64,000 nucleotides of DNA from Clitopilus passeckerianus (Eukaryota; Basidiomycota; Agaricomycetes; Agaricales; Entolomataceae), in assembly GCA_944990035.1 (NCBI GenBank), contig CALYLX010000112.1, positions 682,001-746,000 of the forward strand, in the 5' to 3' direction. Shown piece after piece: positions 1 to 13,000 of the stretch (within the stretch, counting starts at the first letter, position 1; each line of letters starts with the position of its first letter). The translations under genes and the position numbers were made by a program. The notes beneath the pieces were generated by a model. That model made no database searches, was not told the DNA's origin, and saw only the letters and a program-made list of their open reading frames with translations.

Positions 1-702
1 GCGGAAGGTTGGGGTAACTCACTTTAGGCACGCTATACTTATCTTCATAGCGTATGTGTATGTTCTTTACAGAGATCTGCAAATTATTCACAACCTTTGC
101 GAGTAGAGATTCCCAGAAGCCTTGAGGCTGCTGATCGCCAGACTTTTCTGCTTCGCCGCGAAGATGCAATAGCTCTGCGTTCTCCAATCTTTCCCTCTTG
201 ATTGCCTGGGCCCTCTCCTCTTCCTCTTCTGGGTCTTGTTGATTGTGACTGGAAGGAACGACGAGTAGATATACATCCTCAACGAGGATCTCCACGGGCT
301 GGTTCCCGAGATTGAGCCAGTGCAGGGAGAGCGAGAACTTTCCAAGATGACCTGGGATACGATTCGACTATGATTCTAGAGCATTGTTGGGAACTAGAAC
401 GAACGCACCCTCCAAAACATCGATCGGTAGCCGAAACTTGTCTAAAGCGCCTTTCTTGAGCCTTAGAGATCTCAGAGTCAGTTGCCCTATGCAACAGCGC
501 TTGAATACCCAAAAGATATGGAGATATGCTGAGGCACTGACCTTGTCCGATTCCATAATTGACCTGGTTCAAGTCCAGATTCTCCACATAGGGTGCAAGT
601 ATCCTGTTGAATAGCTTGAAGGGTGGCTTAGTACAAGCCTCCACTGTCATGAATACTACTCACGACGTTCAAGACCTCCTTTCCTGGGTCGAGCCACCAC
701 AT
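1..702 (-). CDS. VPS13: VPS13 lipid-transfer protein, N-terminal part (runs off left edge)
   Basis: VPS13 is a very long bridge-like protein that moves lipids between membranes at contact sites; its N-terminus is the chorein domain. The start codon on the minus strand is at 702-700 and gives MWWLDPGKEVLNV, the usual fungal VPS13 start. A 49-base intron (663-615, with a TACTAAG branch site) follows, and exon 2 continues LFNRILAPYVENLDLNQVNY. Two more short introns separate the chorein segments LTLRSLRLKKGALDKFRLP and HLGKFSLSLHWLNLGNQP, then a Glu-rich stretch leads to NIHIRYEDKYS. A donor site lies near base 25, so the gene goes on outside the window. Only about 150 of some 3000 residues are visible. 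The identification is firm because the motif order matches the family exactly. Confidence 0.93.
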
Positions 703-1118
703 TGGAAAGGATGAGTGTATAAGTTAGAATTCAGGATGTACGTTGGGTCATGCAATGCGTTGAGTCTTCAAAGCGAGTCGATGATGCTTGACATTGACAC
801 TCCAGGGCAACTCACGTCATTATGGCATACGTAAGCAATCATTCTGTTAAGCGGTCAACTCCAGCAACGCAAAGTGCATCCATGAAATTCTGTATTCATG
901 CATCTAGTACTATGGGGGATGAACTACAAGGGATACATAAATTACGAGCTACACGAGGGGATGGTGGTATCTCAAGAATTTTTGTGTGCAATCCTCTATG
1001 CAGAATATATTAGTATAGCATCAGTATTTAGATTTCGAGGGTATAAGTCCCATGAACGCCCAAAAAGAAGTCCTAGTAACGTCTCTAATCCGACTTGTGA
1101 CTGAGGGCGCGATTAGCA
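703..1118. other. Intergenic: VPS13 upstream region and ELO 3' flank
   Basis: No supported gene. The two flanking genes are both on the minus strand, so this stretch should hold the VPS13 promoter and the end of the ELO transcript. Small open frames on the plus strand (about 822-1104) have no recognisable motif and look accidental. Confidence 0.6.
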
Positions 1119-2270
1119 TTATGCAAGAGCAAGGCGAAGCATGAACACATACACTCCGTTTCCGTTGGGATGAGCTGAGCCATTGGTCTTTGGTTTGCTG
1201 GCAGGCTTCTTGTAGGTTTGGAAGTAGAAGTTGATGAACAAACCGAGGTAGCTAGTCAACAGACCGCAGCCGAAGAGAGCAGCCTCTTCACTGCCGGCGC
1301 AATTGCCAATGTGGGGGAGGTGCTGGTAGTGGGTGGCAGCGAAATGAGAGTAGGCTGAAAAGCGTCGGTGAGAAGCGTGTGCTTAATGCAAACTCTGTAT
1401 AACTTACTGCCAATATAGACCAGGAACAGATCAATGACGAATTGAGTGATTTGCATCGAGGTAAGGTACTTTTTCCACCAGATCTTGGCACCACCAGCAG
1501 TCGCGTAATAGTAGTAGTCTGCAGTCGCATTTAGAGAAAGATGAGCCGAGATGACAGTGGGCACCTACACATAATGACATGGACAAGGAGGTTGAGCGTA
1601 ATCACAGCCCAGGACTAGAGATGCGGTCAGAACGGAGTAATTCTAAGCACCTGATTGGCTTACGATGCTGGTGCGACCCTCAAGCTGGGAGTAGCATAGG
1701 AGAGCAGTGGCAGAGTGATGGAAGACGTGAAGGAATTCTACAGTCGCGTCGTAGGTCAGAAAAGAACGCGTTCGACACGTCGAAAGGAGGATTTACGCAT
1801 GGGCTTCTTCTTGAGAGCGAGGAAAACGGTATCGAGTAGCTCGAGGTATTTAAAGTAGTAGTTGATCATATAATAGAATTCCATCCTCTAGAGACTCGTA
1901 ATTGAGAAATTGAAGGATCTATGAAGGGCGGGAAAGTACTCACAGGCGTCCATGCTCCTTCATGGCAGAGGGCGTAGAAAATACCGTGATTCCATGCGGT
2001 TGGTAGAATTTCTTCCAGCATAAGAACCAGCAGGAGAAGACTGCCAGAGCTCAGGATGACATTGTGGAGTTGGAAGAGGCCAGTGAGCTTGAATGGCTTC
2101 TGGTTGGTCATGACAGCCTTGATACCGAAGATGACAGCAAGGTATGCGACCAGGGTGCTAATTACGACATTGTTGGTCGACAGAGGGGTCTGTCCTTTGA
2201 CATAAGAGTACAGATGCTGTGGAAGCCTGTATGGTATGGTGGCCAACAAGAAATCAGCGAGAGGAGCCAT
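1119..2270 (-). CDS. ELO-family very-long-chain fatty acid elongase (3-ketoacyl-CoA synthase)
   Basis: Endoplasmic reticulum membrane enzyme that condenses malonyl-CoA with acyl-CoA in the first step of fatty acid elongation, feeding sphingolipid synthesis (yeast ELO1/FEN1/SUR4 family). It starts at ATG 2270 ([13 protein letters not shown]). Exon 1 contains two hydrophobic segments and the family phrase [12 protein letters not shown]. Further down, read across 1760-1660, is the catalytic [13 protein letters not shown] histidine box. Next come [34 protein letters not shown] and, in the last exon, [20 protein letters not shown]. The tail ends [20 protein letters not shown] plus a short hydrophobic end, with stop TAA at 1121-1119. 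At least three short introns interrupt it. Which yeast paralogue it matches cannot be told from sequence alone. Confidence 0.93.
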
Positions 2271-2622
2271 GGGACGTTGAAGGGAGCGTAAAGAGACCGT
2301 AGAAGAACTGCCAGGTCAGAACTTTGGAATCAATTTTAATAACAACCGATGTCACACGTTTTTGTGACAGGGAAACCATGTGATTTGCAACGAATACCCC
2401 GATGCTGCATCTCGGGAGTCGGTCCTCGGAATCGGATACGTAGAACAGTCATCCATGATTATTCCAAGGGATTGTCGGTTCAAAGACGTCCATAAGCTCA
2501 GGGATTTACGGTGGACAGCGACCATGCAAGTCAGGGGTTACTATATTTACTTTTTTGTCCAAATGAGGCATCGCCACAGAGAGCAGTGTGAACCCTTTCA
2601 ACCTTAATCACCACGATCCTGC
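2271..2622. promoter_or_regulatory. Divergent intergenic region between ELO elongase and RasGAP
   Basis: About 350 bases lie between two genes read outward, so it must hold both promoters. I see no clear TATA box or palindromic operator. Confidence 0.5.
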
Positions 2623-5600
2623 ATGACTGAGGATTGGAATCCCCCTCAAAGTATCCCAGAAAGTCCAGAGTTTCTTGTTTCTGCGGAGGTTTATATACCC
2701 AATGCCTCAGCCGGTTCTTTGAAAAAGGTGTCGTCAAGAGTTCCTGGGTTCGAGTCCCTGTTATCTCATTTTTTTGTCAAGCCGGTAAACACACGCAGCA
2801 AGAAACCTGAAAAACAATCCGGTAGCATTGCAGAAGATTCCAGGAAATTGAGGGGTAAATCTTGTCAATTTCTATAACATTCTGACATTCTGAAGTACTG
2901 GTGGCTTAGAGAAATCAAGTTGGCTCACGCTCACCAAGGGTTCGTATGGCTCAGGTCAATGGCGATCAGCCCTTTGCAAATTGACAGAGGAAGGAGACCG
3001 ATGCCTAATGAATATCTATGTCGACGTCCGTCTTTCTGTGAACTCCGCGACCACCATGCTCACAATTTTCCTAGGAAACTATTCTATACCAGACCGTCTA
3101 CGTTCATCTGTTACACCAGACGGATATCAGACACGCAGACACCTCACTATTCTTCCGCAAAGCGTGCATTGGAATCTACGCAGTCCCGTACGCGTCGTCA
3201 CCCCTCTCAGTCGTCCAAATTCATTAAATGTTCTCTCAGCGCCCAGCGATGGGTCTCCAATCAAGTCGATGAACCAATATACATCCAGTTTGCCAACATC
3301 GACATTTGCCAATCATGGTTCTCCCTCCTTCGTTCCTACGCAATTCCTGAAATCTACGGCCGCTGGTTCTTCCCCAAGGAAGGTGGATCCTATCGAATGT
3401 GGCGTCAAGTCGAATTATCTATCATCCAGGGGCGTGGCCTGGGTAACCTGCGCGGTATGATAGAGAATGGCGCCAACGGTGATGGAGATGAAGGTGACCA
3501 GGGTGACCAAAGCGTCTTCTGTGAAGTTCATATCAATGCAATCGTGTTTGGGGTGACGACGGAGCAGAAAGGCAGTGGGAGCTTCGATTGGCATGAAACA
3601 TTCACCTTCTCGGATCTTCCGCCGTTCGAGTCCTTGGAAATCATGATGTGGCGCGACAAGAAACTTACTCGGCCCATGCATACTGGTTCTGTCAAGATTG
3701 CGCTGGGTAACTTCAGGAGGGGCGAAACTGTGGATGGATGGTTTCCGGTGTTGCGGACTGGTGTAGCGGCCAGTGATATCCAAGTTGGCGAGGTCAGATT
3801 GCATCTTCGTGTAGACGAGTGAGTTTTATCGTTCTCATAGCGAATGGGTCCACTGATCAAAGATCGTTCACAGAGAAATCATTCTTCCCAATGTAGTGTA
3901 TACCGATGTTCTAACTGTGAGTAATCACGGTTCCTTCACTCTGTATCATGGTTCAATGTAGACTCTCAGACCTTGACATCCTGTAACCTTCTGGACTGGA
4001 TGAACGACTTTGAGACACGTCCCAAGCTCAAGTCAATCTCCCCCCACCTCGTTTACCTCGCTATCGCACGAAGAGCAGTGGTAGAAGAAGTTGGACAACT
4101 TGCAGCCCGTGAAGTCGAGGCAGCCTCCTGTATGTCGATACTCAATCATATCGACTTCAACCAGCAACCTTACCCCTCTCACAGCTCATCAAACTCTATT
4201 TCGAGGAAACACTAATTTTACCAAAGTCATGGAACTATGCATGAACTGGTACGGGAAAGCATTCCTCGAAGCCAGCATCGGCCCTGTCATCCGCCAGCTG
4301 TGTCTGGAGAAGGTTGCCATTGAGGTCGACCCTGCTCGAAGCAACAAGGCAGGAAAGGAGTACGACAGGAGTGTTGATCAGCTAGTGCATTGGTGTAGGG
4401 AAATCTGGAACCATATATATAAGACCCGGTCACAATGCCCTAGGTAATATTATATTTCATGGGAGAAAGAGATAGGCTAACATCGATGTCAGGGAGATGC
4501 GCCAGTTGTTCAAGAAGATCAGGTCACTGGTTGAGGAGCGTTACAGAGCCGCCTCACCAGCCCAGAATGTGAACCAGGATCTCCCTAAGCAGGCTGTTTC
4601 TGCCTTCTGCTTCCTTCGATTCATAGTACCTGGGATTCTCCACCCACATCTCTTCAAACTCTGCCCAGGTGTGTTAATTGCTGCGTTTCTGTTTGACGCC
4701 ATCTGAGCAGCGCATAGGACTTCCAATACCCGCCGTACAGCGAAGTCTTACGCTTATCGCCAAAGTTATCCAGAGATTGGCGAATTTCAACACCGTAAGC
4801 CTTTTCTCCCGAGATTCGACACCTAACTTATCAGGCCTCGGGGTTGACAGGGTTCTGCTCCAAAGGAAGACTTTATGTCTGGCGTAAACAATTTCATTCG
4901 TGACAACAGCGCAGGGATGGTCGACTACATCATGGCCGTTTCAACACCTACAGGCGATAACGACCTTCCACTCCACGGAGCTTCTGAAATGCACTTGCGC
5001 CTACCCATCGCCAACCACATCCGAATGCGTACAGCAGCCATGCCTCTCCTCGATCGCGAGTCTGTCCCAGCACTGCCATATCTCCTTGATATACCCAAAC
5101 ATCTAGCGTTGATCACAACCGCCGTCGTTCGTCACCACAGGGAGCAGCAAAATCGGCTTTATCAGAGCCATGGCTCACGAGCTGCGTGGGAGGAGCTCGA
5201 AGATAACTGCAAGAAGATAGAAGAGAATGCCCTTCGCAGGGTAAGCCAGTTGGCTTCGGAGTTGTCTCTGAGCCGGCAACAAGATCTGCATGCTCAGGCA
5301 GCAAAACAGACGGCAAGACCATCTGCCAACGACCCCGCCGGCCGGCAGCCCAGACGTCCCAAACTTACCCGCCCATCGACAGCTCCCTCGCCTTCCCAGT
5401 CTGACGGCAGTTCCATGCAACGCCGCTTGTTCAGTGAACATGTATCTGCTTCGAATTCAAAGATGTTGGTGCCCACAACAGACATACATGAAAGGTCTGG
5501 ATCTAGGCCGAAACGCCACCTCACATCCCCTTCCACCGATTCAATACCCAAGTATACAGTAGAGAACCGGGCTGAACTGCAAGCCCAGGTCTCGTCTCCC

Positions 5601-5657
5601 TTGGATGAGGGCAAGAAAGGGCGTAATAAATTCCTGAAAGGAATTTTGCGTAGATAG
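2623..5657 (+). CDS. Ras GTPase-activating protein with PH, C2 and RasGAP domains
   Basis: Switches off a Ras-type GTPase by speeding GTP hydrolysis. Exon 1 (2623-2854) begins MTEDWNPPQSIPESPEF; intron 2855-2909 follows. Exon 2 (2910-3025) opens the PH domain (SSWLTLTKGSYGSGQWRSAL to LMNIYVD). Exon 3 (3075-3187) gives ETILYQTVYVHLLHQTDIRH, and exon 4 from 3240 completes the PH domain (AQRWVSNQVDEPIYIQF, ending RSYAIPEIYGRW). The same exon carries a C2 domain (RMWRQVELSIIQGRGLGN to VGEVRLHLRVDE). Later exons hold the RasGAP domain: arginine finger in TLFRGNTNFTKVMELC, then FLRFIVPGILHPHLF and SLTLIAKVIQRLANFNTVS. The C-terminal exon (4875-5657) ends with a disordered Ser/Pro-rich tail and a basic KGRNKFLKGILRR. 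The layout recalls SynGAP/DAB2IP and yeast BUD2; which GTPase is the target is not evident. Confidence 0.88.
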
Positions 5658-5810
5658 TAAAGATTGACATTAGTAAATATGTACGGATCTATGTATCACT
5701 TTGCTTTCAACGGTCGCTGTACTAACTTTTGGACCTCTGCTGCGACTGCCTCGGATGTACTTCTCACTGTCAAACGGCAAAGCTGTTGTTTCATTAGTGT
5801 TAATTCTAAT

Positions 5811-8800
5811 TTATGGATGGTTTGTTTGTTTGCCTACCTTTGCCTCTCGATTAGGTTCCACTCGTAGAAGACAGCCCACCTTCCCTTCGATAGACATATG
5901 CAAGACACCGGCAGCCACTAGATTGCTTGGGTTGGGGTCAATACCGTCAAGTACGCTGAGCCGGTGCCCGGAGACAACCTCCTTGTGTCTAGCGAGGTTT
6001 AGCTGCCCGCCGCTATCCGCCGTAATGGGGAAGATCGATTGATCTTCTCGAGGTGGCCCGCCTATTAGTTTCCACCTTTCAAAGAATTCGGTCTGACTGA
6101 GCTTGACATGCTCGAAGAATTTGGAGACTACGATTGGCAGTTGAAGCGAAATGGTTTGGTGTGCGCCCGCTAAATATGAAATGCCTAAAACGGGAGGGGT
6201 TGTAAACATTTTCTTGCATTCGACATGAATTAGCTGTTGCGATTGAGAGTTGGCGCCTATTGTAGTAGGCGGTATCTTGGCGAAAGTGGCCGAAAGAGCA
6301 TCAGTGTCGTGGTTATAAATCCTCATGGTGAGCGAAGTGAGGGGCGCTGAGACTTTGTTTCCTAGGTAAACAGCTAATTGTCCCATATGACTCTGGTATC
6401 TTGATTTTATTCCAATTTGTATTTGATCGTCCTCGTAGAGAATGCCTTCTGAGTTGTATGTCAGCTTTTCGTACCATGCGTCCACGTCCGGACCCATAGC
6501 CACTCGTGGCATCTCTGGAGCAAGCGTAGCTGAAGGTGGCTCCGGAATTCCATCCCTTAGCACTGATGGGCTGGATAAGTCCAGGCCGGCCAACGACCCC
6601 AAAATGCCTTGGTTTGCAGGGTCTGAAGGTATGCCCAACTTCAGTTTTTCCTTCTTTTTCATGACGTCCCGTTCCAAATTGGCTTCTTTGCCTCCATGAA
6701 TCCAGGTTCGCTTGTCTTCGGTGTCTCCGAGCTTTGTGTTGAGCCTTCCGAGGAGGGTGCTGACTCTGGGAGGGAACGGTGGCATTTCCTCGCATACATT
6801 TTGGAGCAGCTCGTCGTCGTCAGGCCGAGTAGCTAGAGCATAGAATTCGCAAGCTCTCTGCTGTAGCTCGGCATCGAGGACGTGTCGATATCGCTCGAAG
6901 ATATTGATCAACTGGAGTTTGATTTCGGGAAAGACGTTTACCCATTTAAGGTAGGTTGAAAGCAGTAGAGAACGGGTGGAGGCGACACAAAATTGGGATT
7001 TGGAGTGGAGCAGCTGGAATTGTTCCACCGGACTGCAACCGGACTCGTTCGCTATCAGATGACCATATTCCCCCAAGATGTACCCTGGTGTAATGTTACA
7101 CGTTGCTCCTTTCTGAACAGATGGTACATACCGGCAACTTTGACAAGACTTTCGTGAGCAGACGGCGCGCGCAAGTATTCCAAGACCACTCTGGCAGCGT
7201 ACTCTTGCAGGTCCTCGGTATTCGTGACTATTTGGACTACACGATACCAAACTTCGTCCCCAACGTGGTCTCCAGCGGCACTGATCAACTGAAGGATGGT
7301 GTCGACATACCACTTGTACGAGGTGGCGTATTTTTCCGTAAGGACTGCAATTTTTAGAACCATCTCTTCTCGAAGAGCGTAGTCGGCAACACGGAGATAT
7401 CGCAGTAGCTCGGCCACAATGACCTCGGAATTGTCCGTGTCGCACATGCTGTAGAGGAGGTCCAGAGCTCTACGCCGCACCGATATGTCTTTATCTTTGA
7501 GAGACAATATGATAGTGCTTTGATGCCGTTTAATGGGTTCCAATGAGTCACTTCGTGCCGCGAGGTGGGCCATTGTATCGAGTCCCAAGTACCGAACGTT
7601 GGTTTCTTTCGAAGAAATGAACCGGGCAAGCAGAACTGCAGCGGCATTGACGAGGGGTGAAGCACTATCCAAATGGATGGCTAGCCCAATGGCTTCAAAC
7701 AACACGGCATGCTGGGCATTGTTGTGCTGGACATTCCTGGTGGGTTCTGCGCAATTGTTCATGATGGTCTGGAGAACCTGGTGCAAGACGGAACGTATAG
7801 AGGGATCCTCTATGCTGTGATTATAGCCTAGCTCCCTCAGAGAAAAAAATACGCATACCTGAAGGGGCATAGTATTGCAAAAGTCGTAAGAGCTTGACTT
7901 GCAGCCATGGGGATGGAACTTTGTAGTAGGCATAGGTAGCACTATACTCGTGCCCTACAACAAGCTGAGGTAGACTGGGGTCAGTCAGTCCAATCATAGA
8001 TCATGTAGCGCAGAAAAAACCAACACGGTTCAGTCGATCCACTGCTTTGGTATAGCAGACGGCGTAAGCGTCAAGATTATCCTGGGCTAGCGCCATTACT
8101 AGACTCGTCACGCAAATCACGACTCCCTAAGGTAGGAAATGAGTGGGTACCAGATTTGAGGAGCACCAGATCCTACCAGGTCTGGGTCATCCATAATAGA
8201 CACTATACGGAGGGCCCATTCAGCAGCCGGAATGACTTCAGGGTGCTTTCGGTAAAGTCGTAGTAGGGTTAAGGCCGCTTTCTTCTTGACAAACGTTTGA
8301 GAAGTCCTGAAGCCAAATAAGAACCCGACACCAAGTAGCAATTGGCTTCGCGTACGGTGATATTAACAGTCGATGGACATCCTCCACAAGAGCCTCTGCC
8401 ATTTCACTACCACCAACATTCGCAATAGCATGTAACGCGAGACAGTTGTCGATCTCGTTATTCGCGTCTAGATCTTTCCGTATTGAGTTGACCACAAGCC
8501 GCAGAAAGTCAGAATTCTCGTGCATCAGTAAAGTGACAGCGAGATAGCCCTACAGGGGGCATTCAGCATTAGGTCCTGCATACGGAGAGGGACATACAAT
8601 CTGCTTTTCGCTATACTTTGCACTGGAGATGAGGTTTACGGCTTCCATATGGCCAATGTCCACCTTGTAGCCAAGAATATATGTGAATATGATCTTCGCA
8701 ACATACCTAGGAAAAAGTATCAACAATTGTACTGTGCATCATGGAAGAGCCAAGAGACCAACTTCTTCTTCTGGTACCCATCCAGGTTTCCATCTAAATG

Positions 8801-9020
8801 GCGTTCAGGTGTATGTCTATTTCAGATAACATCCAACGTACCTTTAAATTTCTTCCGTATATTGGCCATCTCTTTATTGATCCTCTTCTCCTCGAGGTCC
8901 CTGACACGCGCACCTCGAATATCCGCAATAAACTAGAGATTGTAGTGAGCCATTAGGGATGTCGTAAGCACAAGAGACGGGATTGCTTACTTGCGTGAGC
9001 CCACGCATGTTGGTCGCCAT
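5811..9020 (-). CDS. APL3: AP-2 adaptor complex subunit alpha (alpha-adaptin)
   Basis: Large subunit of the clathrin adaptor that selects cargo at the plasma membrane for endocytosis. The start at 9020 gives [10 protein letters not shown], and the next exon continues with the family phrase [19 protein letters not shown]. Helical trunk repeats follow: [40 protein letters not shown], then [20 protein letters not shown] and [20 protein letters not shown]. The last long exon holds the hinge ([20 protein letters not shown]) and the ear. The ear ends [37 protein letters not shown] and [15 protein letters not shown]. Stop is at 5813-5811. Many short introns interrupt the 5' half. Domain order and ear motifs make alpha rather than gamma or beta adaptin secure. 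Confidence 0.94.
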
Positions 9021-9281
9021 CTTTGCTGGTGGTATAAGGCCTTTGGCCTTGGAGAACGTGAACTTGACTGTGATCGGTGAGCACAACCATTCGCCGCGCC
9101 AAGTGATCACAGTAAAGTGGTTTACGTAAGGACCATTCGGCGTCAGGTTACCGCTGGGATGCTCTCGCGTTTACGCAGTCATACCAACTTAGGCTCGCAA
9201 GCAAAGCGACACGACACTTTATAACCCGAACGCAACCACCAGGACGGACTAAGTCTACAAGGGACGAGTAGAGGAAGAATC

Positions 9282-9984
9282 ATGGATTTTGCCCAGCGAC
9301 TTGATCTATCCAAGCTCCTCCTGATCGACACAGTGAGTTATTCCAATAGACCACAGCTACAACTATTGGCGTCTGACAAGACACTGAATAGGTATTGTCG
9401 TTCGCGACCAGTGCTTTCTCTGCACCGGCGTACAACCTTCCTATAATACTTTTCGGGACCTATGCTCAAGAGAACACCGAAAGTTCTCAATCCATGCAAC
9501 TGGTAACCGCCTAAGTTGGCTCCCTGTCCATTAGCTCAAGACTCATTACAGTTCACCGGCCTCATTGGCGCATCCGTCATTTACGATATAATCTGGATGG
9601 CCAAGAACGAGCAAAATGGATTTGTCCGACTGCTCACAATCATACTTCAACTTCTGAAGGTCGGTCTCCTCCTTGCACGCACTGTTACTTAGCTCATCTT
9701 TCGTAGATCCCCACCTTGTTGGCCAGTGCATGGGCATTGCGCCAAAGAGGCACTGGCTTCGGCGTTCCACAGACTTTCGGGGGAAATGGGCCAACCCGTA
9801 TGTTCTGTTATCTCAGCAGTTGCCACTTATACTAAGTTTCCTTTCAGTCTGGTCCATGCCTGGAGGATTCACGTCCGCGGATAATGATGGTTACCAGAGT
9901 TTGGAAACATCCGGTCCAGCTCCTCAGAGGCCAAGTGCACAGGGGGTACAGCAACCCGCACCACAAGCATACCAAACTGTGTAA
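9282..9984 (+). CDS. Small multi-span membrane protein, AGTRAP-like
   Basis: Starts at ATG 9282 with MDFAQRLDLSKLLLIDT, then introns at about 9331, 9503, 9660 and 9799 separate short exons. The joined protein has about four hydrophobic stretches (VLSFATSAFSAPAYNLPIIL, FTGLIGASVIYDIIWMA, GFVRLLTIILQLLK, IPTLLASAWAL) and a polar Pro/Gln-rich tail ending QAYQTV. Length (about 160 residues), span number and the polar tail resemble the angiotensin II receptor-associated protein family, which acts in endomembranes of animals; this assignment is by layout and is tentative. The gene sits head to head with AP-2 alpha (261-base gap), and its stop lies only 53 bases from the REV3 stop, facing it. Confidence 0.72.
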
Positions 9985-10037
9985 ATCCGCTGTAATCCAA
10001 TTGTATCACATATCCGGTTTTTAGGTAGAATGGAGAT

Positions 10038-13000
10038 CTATGGCGTTTGATACATATCATCATAAAATGCCATCTCTTCTTCATCTTCGCCTGCCATTGC
10101 TGTGGAACCTGTATCGCTCTCTTCGTCTTCAGAAGAATCGGAGTCGGGGCCGTGATCCAAAGCCCAAAGAAGATCTTGAACCTCTTCAAGGTATTCGGTA
10201 TTATCTTCTGCTCGCTTGCGTGAATATAGCCACGGGCAATCGAGAGACTCGCATCTGATTTCGTCCCCATTCTGCGAGCCCGTACAAGCTATGCAAGTCA
10301 AGTAGGTATCCATGAGGTGCCTGTCGTTCATGTGCTGGCGAGTCTGTGATCGTGCCCAAGTTTCTTGCGGCTGCTTGTAGCAATCGTAACACAGGTCTAA
10401 ACCTCATGAGTATCAGCATGTTTCCAACAAATCTTCACAATACTGACCCTCAGGCGCAAAGCCACCACAAATGACGCATTGCATAGTTGAGAAATGCTCC
10501 CCGAGGTTAGACCTTCCCGGAGTCAAGAGAGCGTCAGTCATTGCCTTTGAAGGCGAGGATGGCTCCACCACCTGTGGCTTCGCCATTTCATCGAACCACT
10601 GCCTTACATCGGCACCGACAAGGTTGAGCACTCGTTCCAGAGGCGGAATTAGCACCCGGGAAATATAGTACGCAACGTCAATCTGTAACTCGCTGCTGGG
10701 CAGAGTTTACGTTAGCCATATTCAAGATTGTGGACGACTTTCAAACCTATCATATAGCATTTCCATAGGGTCGACCGCTCTTTCCGTGAGTCTTAACCCG
10801 GGTGCTCCGCGAGCAATCACATATGGGATACGCTCGCCATAATGGGGCTCATTTACAGGATCATGTAGCATCTTTCTGGCTGCAACTGCAACCCCCGGTG
10901 GTGGTGGGATGTGGTCACTGGGCAATCAGATTGAATGCGTTCGAAGCCTGATGCCTGACTTCGCCGTACCTGTATGTACCCATGCGTACCTCCTTCGCAA
11001 AGATGAATTCTTGAATGGATGTTCGATTTTGGAGCATATTGATCCATGTTTTTGTGCAATACTCCTTGATTAAACTCAGGTCTCGAGTGTGGAACAGCAT
11101 TCTATGAGGATCACATTGGTCAATGTACGATCACAGCTCGTGCATCTGGAAAATACCTGAGGACGTTCTCCGTCATCTTTCGCTGAGCTGGGACGCCATC
11201 TCGGCGAACAGTTTCTATTCCTTTCGCATCGAATATGGGTTCCAAGTCGTCCGGATTCTCGTACTTGAACCCCACATATCGCTTCTTCGCGATCAAGACG
11301 CAGGGGAAATACACCTGCTGGTGTGATGACTGGCGGAGAGGGGCGAAGTGATTTCATGACCATACCTTTTCAAACTTGAGTTTCACGGGTGATGGATTCT
11401 GTGCGGTAATCGTCGCTGCAATTTCATTGCCGATCCTAAAGGCTTCATCCTTGGTCCTTCCGGGCAAGTATCTACCTTGGATTGTGAGTGGGTCAGCGCG
11501 AAAGGCATCCTCTGACTTACACAAATAGGCTATCTGTGTCTCCGTAGACAACCTAGATGATTGAGCGTCAGGGACGAGATATGATCGAAGTAGTAAGGTT
11601 TACGGGCTTTTGCTCCCCATCTATCAGAATTGTTGATCACGGCTATCGCCTAAGTTGCGTTATTGTTATGCTCACATCCGGATTGTTGAAGTCTTACCTT
11701 CTCCAGTGTCTCCCTCCCACTCTGTACGATGCTATCTGCAATCTCAACAGCCGGCATCCGCCCCGAGTATGACGCTGATGTATACCCATATGTGACATTG
11801 GCGATAAATTTGAGGCCCAGCTGTCTTGCTTCGAGGATGCGGCGCAAGACCTGGCATCAAGGATGAGCTAACATGTACTCTGATACTTAACGATAGCCTC
11901 AGAACCTTATCGTTCCCAGCTGATTTCTGTGCCTGCTTGACCATGACCCGCGTCTCAAGAAGTTCGATCAGCATTCTACCCAGAAGTCCCTTCCTGACCT
12001 CTGAATTAACGTAGACCATACCATTTGGTGCAACTGGGGCATGGGTCAGAACGGAGTATGATGAACTGGAACCCAGAATACTTGCTATGAACGTGGTCTC
12101 CTAATGTTGATAACAAACCTGGTGGGAGTTCCAGATCTGGTACCACTCCGAACTTGTTTTTGCCTTGGAAAGGTCGTACACGGCCAAGGCAAGTCGAGTA
12201 GCAATAGTTGTATGCGATCATAACCGAAGGGTATAAGGACTGAAAATCAAGAACAAGCAGTGGGCTTGTATACAACGCAGATTGAGGTTCCATGATGAGC
12301 GGTATGCACTCGGCGGCATTCTGCCGCCCCACCTAAAAACGAGTCAGAGTCTGTAAATGCAGGGAGTGAGAGCTCGTGCTTACATCTCGTTTGCTAGGTG
12401 ATACTAACACGAAACTTTCCGGCTTCGCAAGGCGAAACATGAACGACTCGACTTTGAATTGCGATCCACGGCTTATTACGGAAAAGAAATCAACACCAAA
12501 AACTCGAGCAAACTCTCTGCAATTGCCTATTTAAACGGCGCAGATGTTAGAATAACATTTATCAGACGCACGCTGTTTTCGTGACCAGTTCGCACTGATC
12601 TATGAGCTCCAGGACGAGAGAAGCTCGATCAGAGTGGTATTGCGGGGCGCGAATGGCATGACTGGGGATGTCACTCATGAACCACTCTGTTAATGTGGAA
12701 TAGCTGTAAAATGGTGTTCTGGATAGTGAATAAAGAAAACGATTAGCTGCAATCTTCTCCGTAACACGAGTGATAATTTAGGATTGACCTTCTCTTAAGG
12801 GTGTGAAATACCACATTCTCAAGGGAATAGCTCGTCAAGGCTTTTTCTGAGCGCATCAACCGCCACAGGTTAAAAACGTGGCGACCGGCTACCTTGAAGG
12901 TCGACGTTTTCCGTGTTTCCCATTGCAGAGATGCCCTGGCGTTGGGCAAAGGGCCACGGGAGATTAGTTCGGGAACTTCAAGGCCTATTTACGGAGCTGA

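Noticed and set aside
2747..2757. Perfect tRNA B-box (GGTTCGAGTCC) followed by a T7 run, suggesting a tRNA or other Pol III gene
   Set aside because: Acceptor arms 44 bases either side pair at only 3 of 7 positions, the D and anticodon stems do not form, and the stretch lies inside an open first exon of the RasGAP gene (codons for SSRVPGFESLLSHFF).
3415..3860. Minus-strand open frames over the RasGAP C2 region
   Set aside because: Shadows of a real plus-strand exon with conserved C2 sequence.
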